Shown in pieces: positions 15,905 through 23,969 of a stretch of DNA of 64,000 nucleotides; position 1 is the first letter of the stretch; every line of letters starts with the position of its first letter. This DNA comes from Massilia agrisoli (lineage in GTDB: Bacteria > Pseudomonadota > Gammaproteobacteria > Burkholderiales > Burkholderiaceae_D), in contig NZ_JAJHPV010000013.1 in assembly GCF_020831365.1 (NCBI RefSeq), forward strand, positions 434,001-498,000, given 5' to 3'. The translations under genes were made by a program, and so were the position numbers. The notes under the pieces are model-generated. The model made no database searches. It worked only from the letters and a program-made list of their open reading frames with translations, and was not told the DNA's origin.

Positions 15905-16506
15905 CGCTGGCCCTCCGGACGCGTGGCGGCGTCGGTGTCGTTGACGTGCACCATTTCGCGCAGCTGGTCGACATCGACTTCCTCGACGTCGCGTTCGCGC
16001 GGCGGCCAGGCGCCATCGCGCAGGCAGGCGATGCAGCGGATGATTTCAGCGAAGCCCTGCAACAGCAGCAGCGCGCCGGAAATTGGAATGACCATCTTGA
16101 ACGGGTACAGCGGCGGCCCGTTGGCGGTCAGCGTCGAGTGTTCGTTGATCGCCATCGATTCGGCGGCATAGGTATAGCCTGCCCATACCAGCGCGACGAC
16201 GCCGGGAATGAAGAAGACGATGTACAGCACCAGGTCGAGCCCGGCCTGCAGGCGGGGCGGGAAAAAACCGTACAGCACGTCGCCGCGTACATGGCCGCTC
16301 TTGGCCAGGGTATAAGCGCCGGCCATCATGAAGGCGGTACCGTAGGCCATGATCATAAGGTCGAAGGCCCAGGGATTGGGGCTGTTCAGCACATAGCGCG
16401 CGAACACCTCCCATGAAATAAGAAAAGTGAGCGCGACGATCAGCCAGGAAAAGACCTGGCCGACCCAGCTGCTCACCCGGTCGACAAAAAATAAGAGGTT
16501 CTGCAT
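15901..16506 (-). CDS. dctQ: TRAP transporter small permease (DctQ-like)
   Basis: 201 residues from the ATG at 16506, which has AGGAG six bases upstream; a longer in-frame start has no such site. Four hydrophobic segments fit the DctQ family, with the conserved W-E-V-F-A-R-Y-V segment near 34-41 and A-K-S-G-H-V-R-G-D near 68-76. It pairs with DctM in the membrane. The C-terminal tail is charged and cytosolic. Its stop overlaps the dctM start, and an intrinsic terminator separates it from the binding-protein gene upstream. Confidence 0.9.
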   Translation of the reverse strand: MQNLLFFVDRVSSWVGQVFSWLIVALTFLISWEVFARYVLNSPNPWAFDLMIMAYGTAFMMAGAYTLAKSGHVRGDVLYGFFPPRLQAGLDLVLYIVFFIPGVVALVWAGYTYAAESMAINEHSTLTANGPPLYPFKMVIPISGALLLLQGFAEIIRCIACLRDGAWPPRERDVEEVDVDQLREMVHVNDTDAATRPEGQR

Positions 16507-16540
16507 GTGGTGCTCCTGAAGCAAAGGCGGCGGCCCGGAT

Positions 16541-16572
16541 AAAAAAACACCATCCGGTGAGCTGGATGGTGT
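16541..16572 (-). terminator. Intra-operon terminator between dctP and dctQ
   Basis: On the minus strand a 9-bp stem (ACACCATCC with GGATGGTGT) and eight-base loop are followed by a run of T residues, starting 22 bases after the dctP stop. It should lower readthrough into dctQM and give more binding protein than permease. Confidence 0.8.
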
Positions 16573-16593
16573 GCAGGACATGTCCTGTCGGGC

Positions 16594-17733
16594 TTACGCC
16601 TTCTTCGGCGCCGCCTTTCGCGCAAAGTAATGGTTGTACGCCATGCGCCGCGGGGCGTTGGTGTCCATGTCCCACTTCATGGCGCGGTCGGCGAACGCGC
16701 GCTGCGATGCCTCCACCTCGCGGAACAGCGGGTTGTCCGCGCCCTTTTTCTTCACCACGTCGTCCCAGATCGCCAGCTGCGCCTGCAGTACCGAGTCCGG
16801 GGTTTTGTAGAACTTGACGCCGTCCTTGGCCTGCATGTCGCGGTAGTCCTTGGAGTAGCGGTCGATCGCTTTCCACGACATGTCCGCCGACGACGCTTCG
16901 ACGGCGTTGTCGATAATCGCGCGCATCTTGGCCGGCAGGGCGTTGAACTTGGTCTTGTTGAACGAGATCTCGAACTGTTCCGACATCTGGTGGAAGCTTT
17001 GCAGCATGCAGACCTTGGAAACGTCCGGGAAGCCGAGGATGCGGTCGGAGGTCGCGTTGTTGAATTCAGCGCCATCGAGCAGGCCGCGGTCCATCGCCGG
17101 GACGATCTCGCCGCCAGGCAGCGCGTTGACCGCCGCGCCCATCGCGGTGAACAGGTCGATCGCCAGGCCGTTGGTGCGGAACTTGGTGCCCTTCAGGTCT
17201 TCGACCTTGGTGATTGGCTTCTTGAACCAGCCCAGCGGCTGGGTCGGCATCGGGCCGGTGAGGTAGGAGACAACGTTGGCGCCGATCGAGTTGTACAGCT
17301 TGGCCAGCAGCTCCTTGCCGCCGCCGTACTTGTGCCAGGCCAGGACCATGTTCGCGTCCATGCCGAACACCGGGCCCGAGGTCCACAGCGCAATCGCGCT
17401 TTGCTTGCCGTAGTTGTAGCCCATCACGCCGTGGCCGCCGTCCAGCGTTCCCTTCGATACCGCGTCGAGCAGGCCGAAGGCGGGAACCACCGCGCCGGCA
17501 GGGAGTACTTCGATCTTCAGGTCGCCGCCGGTCATGTCGTTGACCTTCTTCGCGAAGTCGAGTGCGTACTCGTGGAAGATGTCCTTGCTCGGCCAGGTGC
17601 TCTGGAAGCGCAACTGGGTCGGGGTCTGGGCAGTGGCAATCATCGGCACCGCGAGGGCAGTGCCCGCGGCCGTGCCGATGAATTTGCGGCGGGTTGAAAC
17701 GGTGTCCTGGGTCTTGGTATCGCTCTTCTTCAT
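16594..17733 (-). CDS. dctP: TRAP substrate-binding protein (DctP/TakP-like), Tat signal
   Basis: 379 residues from the ATG at 17733, which has AGGAG seven bases upstream. A twin-arginine signal T-R-R-K-F-I-G (residues 14-20) is followed by a hydrophobic stretch and cleavage near A-T-A-Q, so the protein is exported folded to the periplasm. The body fits the DctP fold, with K-F-R-T-N-G-L (the ligand arginine segment) and G-G-E-I-V-P-A-M-D-R-G. Resemblance to the monocarboxylate 2-oxoacid group (TakP-like) suggests pyruvate, lactate or a similar ligand, but this is inferred. First gene of the operon. Confidence 0.88.
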   Translation of the reverse strand: MKKSDTKTQDTVSTRRKFIGTAAGTALAVPMIATAQTPTQLRFQSTWPSKDIFHEYALDFAKKVNDMTGGDLKIEVLPAGAVVPAFGLLDAVSKGTLDGGHGVMGYNYGKQSAIALWTSGPVFGMDANMVLAWHKYGGGKELLAKLYNSIGANVVSYLTGPMPTQPLGWFKKPITKVEDLKGTKFRTNGLAIDLFTAMGAAVNALPGGEIVPAMDRGLLDGAEFNNATSDRILGFPDVSKVCMLQSFHQMSEQFEISFNKTKFNALPAKMRAIIDNAVEASSADMSWKAIDRYSKDYRDMQAKDGVKFYKTPDSVLQAQLAIWDDVVKKKGADNPLFREVEASQRAFADRAMKWDMDTNAPRRMAYNHYFARKAAPKKA

Positions 17734-17814
17734 CGTGTGTCTCCTGTGTTTTAGTTTTACATGGATCAAAACCGATAAATCTCGACGCTCGCTACTCGGG
17801 GCTACCTCCTGTTT

Positions 17815-17842
17815 CTTATATGCATGGCAAATCGCTCTGCAA
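17815..17842 (-). promoter_or_regulatory. Candidate sigma-70 promoter of the TRAP operon
   Basis: On the minus strand TTGCAG and TATAAG are separated by 16 bases, placing transcription start about 75 bases before the dctP ATG. Confidence 0.5.
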
Positions 17843-18015
17843 GAATGTTCTAGGATTCTTACAGTTTGCTTACGTTGAGCTTACGCCGAACGCAAGAGCA
17901 CGAATCGCATGATATTGCGTTATGGCAACGAAGCATGTTTCCAGTGCCGGCAGCGAATCCAATCCCGTGCGGCAGCCGTACAAGTTCGAGCGAATACGTG
18001 AAACGGGGGGTACAA

Positions 18016-20052
18016 ATGATGTCGAAAAAGCATTGTCCGTATGTGGCTGCGCTGCTCTGTGCGACCAGCGCTTACGCGGGCGCTGGCGAGCCAGGCGAGG
18101 CCAGGTTAACTTCAGTGACCGTTGTGGGGCACTACGACAACGCGGTTGGCACGTCCGACGCGGCAAGCGAAGGCACGGTCACGTCCGACCTGATCCGCAA
18201 CCGGCCGGCGCTGCGCACTGGCGAACTGCTCGAATTCGTCCCCGGCATGATCGTTACCCAGCACAGCGGCGACGGTAAGGCCAACCAGTACTTCCTGCGC
18301 GGCTTCAACCTCGACCACGGCACCGATTTCGCCACCCATGTCGACGGCATGCCGGTCAACATGCGCTCGCATGCGCATGGCCAGGGCTACACCGACCTGG
18401 GTTTCCTGATCCCCGAACTGGTCCAGCGGATCGAATACAAGAAAGGGCCGTACTTCGCCAGCGAGGGCGACTTCTCGTCGGCCGGCTCGGCGCGCATGCG
18501 GCTGGCCGACAGGCTGCCCAACGGCACTGCCACCGTGTCGATTGGCGAGAACGGCTACCGCCGGATGGTGGTGACCGACTCGGTGGCCGCCCGTGACGGC
18601 AACGTGGTGTACGGGCTTGAGGTGCACCGCAACCGCGGGCCATGGCAAACCCCGGAGGACCTGCGCAAGTACAACGCGACGGTGCGCTACGTGCACGGCA
18701 GCAGCAGCGACGGCTTCTCGCTTACCGCCATGGCCTACCGCAACACATGGAAGGCCACCGACCAGGTGCCGCTGCGGGCAGTCGAGGGCGGCCAGCTGGG
18801 CAGGTTCGATGGCGTCGACGCCAGCGACGGCGGCGCCTCGTCGCGCTACAGCCTGTCGTGGGCGCTGCGCAAGCGCGGCGCAGGCAGCCTGACCGAGGTC
18901 GATGCCTACGCCGTGGCCTCATCGCTGGACCTGTACAGCAATTTCACCTACTTCCTCGACAATCCGGACGACGGCGACCAGTTCACCCAAAGCGAACGGC
19001 GGCGCATGGCCGGACTGAACGCCGCCCACAGCTGGACGGGCAGCGTGAACGGGCTGGCGATGCGCAACAAGGTCGGCCTGCAGGCGCGCGCCGACCGCCT
19101 CGCGCCGGTGGGCCTGTACCAAAGCGTGCAGCGCGCGCGCGGCGCCACCGTGCGCGAAGACCGCCTGACCGAAGCGAGCGCCGGCGTGTACGTCGAGAAC
19201 ACCATCGCCTGGCTGCCGGCATTTCGCAGCGTGGCGGGGGTGCGCTACGACCGTTACCGGTTTGACGTCGACAGCAGCATCGGCGGCAATCCGGGCAGGG
19301 CGTCGGACGGCATCGCCTCGCCCAAGCTGTCGCTGGTGTTCGGGCCGTGGAGCAAAACCGAGCTGTTCGTCAATGCCGGCAAGGGCTTCCACAGCAACGA
19401 TGCGCGCGGGGTGGCCCAAGCGGTGGACCCGGTCACGCCCCTGGTTGCCACCCGCGGCATCGAGCTGGGCGCGCGCACCGAAATCGTCCCGGGGCTGCAA
19501 AGTTCGCTGGCGCTGTGGCGGCTGGATATCGATTCGGAGCTGCTGTTCATTGGCGATGTCGGCGACACCGAAGCGAGCCGGGCCAGCAGCCGGCGCGGCA
19601 TCGAATGGAATAACCACTACGTTGCGGCGCCGTGGCTGCTGTTCGACGTCGACCTGGCGGTGTCGCGGGCCCGCTTTACCCAGCCTGACCCGGCGGGACC
19701 GCGCATTCCCGGCTCGCTTGGCAAGGTGGCCTCGTTCGGCGCCACGGTCACCGGGCTGGGGCGCTGGTCGGGCGGGGTGCAGGCCAGGTATTTCGGTCCG
19801 CGGCCGCTGGTCGAGGATGGCTCGGTGAAGTCGCGTTCGACGGCGCTGCTGTATGGAAGGATAGGCTACGCGGTGTCGAAGGCGACACGGATCTCGCTCG
19901 ACGTCTTCAACCTGCTGGACCGCCAGGCCAGCGATGTGGATTACCTGTATCGCTCGCGCTTGCGCGGCGAGGAGGCCGGCGGCGTCGAGGACGTTCATTT
20001 CCATCCGGTCGAACCGCGCAGCGTCCGCCTGACCCTGGCGCACAATTTCTGA
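18016..20052 (+). CDS. TonB-dependent outer-membrane receptor
   Basis: 678 residues from the first of two adjacent ATGs (18016, 18019), which follow a G-rich ribosome site. A signal peptide (about 1-22, ending A-Y-A) precedes a plug domain with E-L-L-E-F-V-P-G-M-I-V-T-Q-H and Y-F-L-R-G-F-N-L-D-H-G-T-D-F (about 70-105). A 22-strand barrel follows and ends in Phe, as outer-membrane porins do. A usual TonB box is not clear; the sequence S-V-T-V-V-G near residue 34 may serve. The ligand is unknown; no siderophore or ECF sigma genes adjoin. It is divergent from the TRAP operon. Confidence 0.88.
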   Translation: MMSKKHCPYVAALLCATSAYAGAGEPGEARLTSVTVVGHYDNAVGTSDAASEGTVTSDLIRNRPALRTGELLEFVPGMIVTQHSGDGKANQYFLRGFNLDHGTDFATHVDGMPVNMRSHAHGQGYTDLGFLIPELVQRIEYKKGPYFASEGDFSSAGSARMRLADRLPNGTATVSIGENGYRRMVVTDSVAARDGNVVYGLEVHRNRGPWQTPEDLRKYNATVRYVHGSSSDGFSLTAMAYRNTWKATDQVPLRAVEGGQLGRFDGVDASDGGASSRYSLSWALRKRGAGSLTEVDAYAVASSLDLYSNFTYFLDNPDDGDQFTQSERRRMAGLNAAHSWTGSVNGLAMRNKVGLQARADRLAPVGLYQSVQRARGATVREDRLTEASAGVYVENTIAWLPAFRSVAGVRYDRYRFDVDSSIGGNPGRASDGIASPKLSLVFGPWSKTELFVNAGKGFHSNDARGVAQAVDPVTPLVATRGIELGARTEIVPGLQSSLALWRLDIDSELLFIGDVGDTEASRASSRRGIEWNNHYVAAPWLLFDVDLAVSRARFTQPDPAGPRIPGSLGKVASFGATVTGLGRWSGGVQARYFGPRPLVEDGSVKSRSTALLYGRIGYAVSKATRISLDVFNLLDRQASDVDYLYRSRLRGEEAGGVEDVHFHPVEPRSVRLTLAHNF

Positions 20053-20158
20053 GGGACCGGCCGCGCGTTTCGGTACGTGGCGGAGCGGGTGAAACGGGGA
20101 TGCTGGTGTACCATTCCCCGACCTACACAGACATCATGGGCGACAAGCGAGGAACTCG

Positions 20159-21217
20159 GTGCAAGCAAACATTCAGCAGGGCGACTTCGGCACGCTGCCA
20201 GACGGCAGGCGCGCCACCTTATATACCTTGATGAATCCCAACGGCCTGGTCGTCAAGATCAGCGACTTCGGCGGCGTCATCACGGAAATTCATACTCCTG
20301 ACCGCGACGGCAAGTTTGCCGACATCAACCTGGGCTTCGACAATGTCTTGCCCTATCTGGAAGACTCGCCTTACTTCGGCGCGCTGATCGGCCGCCATGG
20401 CAACCGCATTGCCAAGGGCCAGTTCGTCCTCGACGGCAAGCTGATCCAGCTGCCCGTCAACAATGGCGAGAATCACCTGCACGGCGGGCCGATGGGTTTC
20501 CACCGCGTGTTCTGGAACGTGGAACCGTTCGAGCACGGCGACAGCGTCGGCCTGACCCTCAGCTACCGCAGTGTCGATGGCGAGCAGGGCTATCCAGGCA
20601 ATCTCGACGTGACTGTGGTCTACGAGCTTAGCGCCGCCAACGAGCTGTGGGTGCGCTTCCACGCGGTTACCGACAAGGACACGGCGGTCAACCTGACCCA
20701 GCACGCCTACTTCAACCTGGCAGGCAAGGGCGACATTCTCGGCCACCTGTTGACGATCGACGCCGATGCGTTCACGCCGGTGGACAGCACCCTGGTTCCG
20801 ACCGGCGCACTGCAGCCGGTGGCGGGCACGCCGTTCGATTTCCGCACGCCCCGCGCGATTGGCGAGCGTATCGGCGAAAAGGACGAGCAACTGGAGTATG
20901 GCGGCGGTTACGACCACAACTTCGTGCTCAACAAGCGCGGCAAGGCATGCCAGCTGGCGGCGCGCGTGGTCGAACCCTTGTCCGGGCGGGTGCTGGAAAT
21001 GCATACGGAGGAACCCGGCGTGCAGTTCTACAGCGGCAACTTCCTCGACGGCAGCCTGACCGGCAAAGGCTGGAACTACTATTACCGGGGCGGGTTCTGC
21101 CTGGAACCGCAGCATTTCCCCGATGCGCCCAATCATCCGAACTTCCCAAGCACGATTTTGCGGCCGGGGCAGGAGTACGCGACCCAGTCGAAGTTCGTCT
21201 TCTCCGTCGAAAAATAG
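20159..21217 (+). CDS. galM: Aldose 1-epimerase (mutarotase)
   Basis: 352 residues with a GTG start, placed by GAGGA six bases upstream. It interconverts alpha and beta anomers of hexoses. GalM landmarks are visible: G-R-H-G-N-R-I near residue 78, N-G-E-N-H-L-H-G-G-P-M-G-F near 103, the catalytic histidine in T-Q-H-A-Y-F-N-L (about 181) and the catalytic glutamate in E-P-G-V-Q-F-Y-S-G-N (about 286). No signal peptide, so cytosolic. It stands alone without sugar-transport genes nearby. Confidence 0.92.
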   Translation: MQANIQQGDFGTLPDGRRATLYTLMNPNGLVVKISDFGGVITEIHTPDRDGKFADINLGFDNVLPYLEDSPYFGALIGRHGNRIAKGQFVLDGKLIQLPVNNGENHLHGGPMGFHRVFWNVEPFEHGDSVGLTLSYRSVDGEQGYPGNLDVTVVYELSAANELWVRFHAVTDKDTAVNLTQHAYFNLAGKGDILGHLLTIDADAFTPVDSTLVPTGALQPVAGTPFDFRTPRAIGERIGEKDEQLEYGGGYDHNFVLNKRGKACQLAARVVEPLSGRVLEMHTEEPGVQFYSGNFLDGSLTGKGWNYYYRGGFCLEPQHFPDAPNHPNFPSTILRPGQEYATQSKFVFSVEK

Positions 21218-21232
21218 CGCGCCGCCGGCGCC

Positions 21233-21733
21233 TTATCCCTTGCGCTTGTTCTCTGTGCGGCGCAGCAGCGACAGGATGATCAGCGCCAGTAGCGCACTTA
21301 ACACTGCGGTGGCCTCGCGGCCCATCCCCGCCGCGATGCCGACGGCGGCCGTGAGCCATACGCTCGCTGCTGTCGTCAGCCCGGTGATCTCGCCTTCCTT
21401 CTGCGATTTCAGGATCGCGCCGGCGCCCAAAAAGCCCACGCCTGCGGTCACTCCCTGCAGCACGCGCGAGACGTCGGCGATGGACATGCCCGCCTGCAGC
21501 GGGATCAGGACGAACAGCGCGGAGCCGAGCGATACCAGCATGTGGGTACGCAGCCCGGCCGAGGCCCCGATCGACTCGCGCTCATAGCCGAGGATGGCGC
21601 CGAGGGCGACGGCCACCAGCAGCCGGACCACGACGCGCGTAATGGCCGTGGCATCGCCCAGGTCTGAAAATTCTTGCTGGATCGTTATCCAACTCTCTGT
21701 CCACCACACGCCGCCGCCCCCCGGGTTTGCCAT
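21233..21733 (-). CDS. MgtC/SapB family membrane protein
   Basis: 166 residues from the ATG at 21733; upstream in-frame codons overlap the divergent thioesterase gene and are unlikely. Hydrophobic helices carry the MgtC signature L-G-A-I-L-G-Y-E-R-E near residue 46 and G-A-G-A-I-L-K near 104, with T-G-L-T-T-A-A-S-V-W. Members are inner-membrane proteins linked to magnesium limitation and acid tolerance; the transport role of many is unproven. It lacks the C-terminal ACT-like domain of longer MgtC proteins. Convergent with galM. Confidence 0.85.
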   Translation of the reverse strand: MANPGGGGVWWTESWITIQQEFSDLGDATAITRVVVRLLVAVALGAILGYERESIGASAGLRTHMLVSLGSALFVLIPLQAGMSIADVSRVLQGVTAGVGFLGAGAILKSQKEGEITGLTTAASVWLTAAVGIAAGMGREATAVLSALLALIILSLLRRTENKRKG

Positions 21734-21827
21734 TTGCTGATTGCAGCAGGATACACACAACAGTATTATTGAAGCGCCATGTATGATTGAATGACAAGTC
21801 CAGAGCCAGCCGACACCGGAGTTTTTC

Positions 21828-22334
21828 ATGACGAACCAAGGCATCACCGCTGCGCGCCCGCGCGAGATCACACTGCGTTTCCTGGCCGAGCCGACCGACG
21901 TCAATTTTGGCGGCAAGGTGCACGGCGGCGCCGTCATGAAATGGATCGACCAGGCCGGCTACGCCTGTGCGGTCGGCTGGAGCGGCTATTACTGCGTCAC
22001 CGTCTACATCGGCGGCATCAGCTTTTACAAGCCGGTCTTCATCGGCCAGGTGGTGGAGGTGAAAGCCACCGTGGTGCATACCGGGACCTCCAGCATGCAC
22101 ATCGCGGTGGACGTCGCGGCCACCGACCCGCGCACCGGCGCGCGCAAGCGCACCACCCGCTGCCTGATCGTGTTCGTGGCGGTCGACGGGGCCGGCGACA
22201 CCGTCCCAGTGCCGACATGGACGCCTGAAACCGAGGAAGACCAGCGCTTCGAGCAGTACGCGATCCACATGGCTTCACTGCGCAAGGAGCAGGAAGCCGA
22301 ACTGCTGGCGATGGATTCGCTGCCTTTACGCTAG
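21828..22334 (+). CDS. Acyl-CoA thioesterase (hotdog fold, YciA-like)
   Basis: 168 residues. The hotdog signature N-F-G-G-K-V-H-G-G-A-V-M-K-W-I-D (residues 26-41) contains the catalytic aspartate, and a second strand set S-F-Y-K-P-V-F-I-G-Q-V-V follows. It hydrolyses acyl-CoA thioesters; chain length preference cannot be read. The C-terminal 30 residues are a charged helix. Cytosolic. It is divergent from the MgtC gene, with 94 bases holding both promoters. Confidence 0.9.
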   Translation: MTNQGITAARPREITLRFLAEPTDVNFGGKVHGGAVMKWIDQAGYACAVGWSGYYCVTVYIGGISFYKPVFIGQVVEVKATVVHTGTSSMHIAVDVAATDPRTGARKRTTRCLIVFVAVDGAGDTVPVPTWTPETEEDQRFEQYAIHMASLRKEQEAELLAMDSLPLR

Positions 22335-22504
22335 CAATGTGTTGTATTTTTGCGACTTTTATCAAACCTTCAACCCTTATGTTCGATACCGTACGGAGTG
22401 CCTGTTGGCCTTAGGTAATAGTGACATCACAGCTACGCAACTGCGCTAGCCTGCACTAATTAAGCAACCGGGTATATCGCATCCCACTAACACGAAAGAA
22501 AAAT

Positions 22505-23791
22505 ATGAAATCAGCTAAAAACATGTTCAAACTGACCGCAATGGCAGCTGCAATCCTGGCAAGCCAGGCAGTACTGGCGCAGAGCACCACGACCACGACC
22601 ACCACGGACATGGGCACCGGCACCACCGCAGTCCAGACCACCACGACCGCGACGCCTGACGCAATGCCAGCGCAGACCACCACGATGGTCCAGGACGGCT
22701 CGATGGCTCCGGCCGCACCAGACGCGATGATCACCACCGACAGCAACCTGGAAGCGTGGAACAACAGCGCAGCCTACATCGGCGCTTCGATCGGCCGTTC
22801 GCGCGTCCATATCGATGACCGCGCTGCTGCCCGCCAGGTAACCACCCCGACCCAGACCGTGAACGCATGGTCGAGCGACGAAAAAGACGTCGGCTTCAAG
22901 CTGTTCGCTGGTAAGCACATCAACCGCTACCTGGCAGTTGAAGGCGGCTACTTCGACATGGGCAACTTCACCTACAGCACCCGCACCGTCCAGGGCGGCA
23001 CCCTGAACGGCGACGTGCGCATCCGCGGCATCAACGCTGACCTGATCGGCAAACTGCCGCTGTCGCAGCGCTTCATGCTGTTCGCACGTGCTGGTATGGG
23101 CTATGTCAAGGCTGACACCGACTTCACCGGTTCGCGCGTCAACGAAGCAGCGCCTGCTGAACACAACGAAGGCAAGTGGAAGCCGCACTTCGGCGTAGGC
23201 GCTGAGATGAGCCTGAGCCAGAAGCTGTCGCTGCGCCTCGAAGCTGAGCGCGTCCGTACCCGCGACTTCCTGTCGGACAACGGCAAGGCGGACCTGTACT
23301 CGATCGGCCTGGTCTACAAGCTGGGCAACCCTGCGCCAGCACCTGTCTACGTCGCTCCGCCAGCACCGGCTCCGGTCGAAGCTGCACCGGCACCAGCGCC
23401 AGTAGCCGAGCCAGCACCAGTGCCAACCTCGGAAAAAGTATCGTTCGCCGCTGAAGCGCTGTTCGACTTCGACAAGGCCATCGTCAAGCCAGAAGGCAAA
23501 GCTGCCCTGGACGACCTGCTGAACAAGCTGCAAGGCATGAACACCGAAGTGATGGTTACCGTTGGCCACACCGACTCGATCGGCACCGACGCTTACAACC
23601 AGAAGCTGTCGCTGCGCCGCGCTGAAGCTGTCAAGGCTTACATCGTGTCGAAGGGTGTTGACCAGAGCCGCGTGTACACCGAAGGCAAGGGCGAGACCCA
23701 GCCAGTTGCTGACAACAGCACCTCGGAAGGCCGCGCAAAGAACCGCCGCGTGACCGTTGAAGTTGTTGGTACCCGTACCACCACCAAGTAA
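22505..23791 (+). CDS. OmpA family outer-membrane protein
   Basis: 428 residues. A signal peptide (about 1-25, ending V-L-A-Q) is followed by an unusual Thr-rich, low-complexity segment (about 26-70), an eight-strand barrel domain (about 80-280), a Pro/Ala-rich hinge (about 281-310) and a peptidoglycan-binding OmpA domain. The last shows the signature N-terminal F-D-F-D-K, G-H-T-D-S-I-G-T near 355 and N-R-R-V-T-V-E near 415. It links outer membrane and peptidoglycan. Codon choice and a strong downstream terminator suggest high expression. A 170-base leader precedes it. Confidence 0.93.
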   Translation: MKSAKNMFKLTAMAAAILASQAVLAQSTTTTTTTDMGTGTTAVQTTTTATPDAMPAQTTTMVQDGSMAPAAPDAMITTDSNLEAWNNSAAYIGASIGRSRVHIDDRAAARQVTTPTQTVNAWSSDEKDVGFKLFAGKHINRYLAVEGGYFDMGNFTYSTRTVQGGTLNGDVRIRGINADLIGKLPLSQRFMLFARAGMGYVKADTDFTGSRVNEAAPAEHNEGKWKPHFGVGAEMSLSQKLSLRLEAERVRTRDFLSDNGKADLYSIGLVYKLGNPAPAPVYVAPPAPAPVEAAPAPAPVAEPAPVPTSEKVSFAAEALFDFDKAIVKPEGKAALDDLLNKLQGMNTEVMVTVGHTDSIGTDAYNQKLSLRRAEAVKAYIVSKGVDQSRVYTEGKGETQPVADNSTSEGRAKNRRVTVEVVGTRTTTK

Positions 23792-23831
23792 TACGGATTC
23801 CTGGCGCGCCCTGTGCGCGCCAGCTCCTTAC

Positions 23832-23863
23832 AAGCCGCCCGGCGCAAGCCCGGCGGCTTTTTT
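23832..23863 (+). terminator. Intrinsic terminator after the ompA-like gene
   Basis: Stem AAGCCGCC with GGCGGCTT around an inner GG/CC pair, followed by six T residues, 40 bases after the stop. Confidence 0.85.
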
Positions 23864-23969
23864 CATGCCTGCGCCCGCCGTGCGCGCCAAAGGTGTGACA
23901 CCGTACAGTAGCCGGGCCCGGCTGCCGGTCTAATGGGAAGCAGGAGATTCTTCCCGTACCGAGGTGACA

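Noticed and set aside
22580-22720. Low-complexity ACC/ACG-rich run as a possible DNA repeat array
   Set aside because: It encodes the Thr-rich segment after the OmpA signal peptide and is not a regular array.
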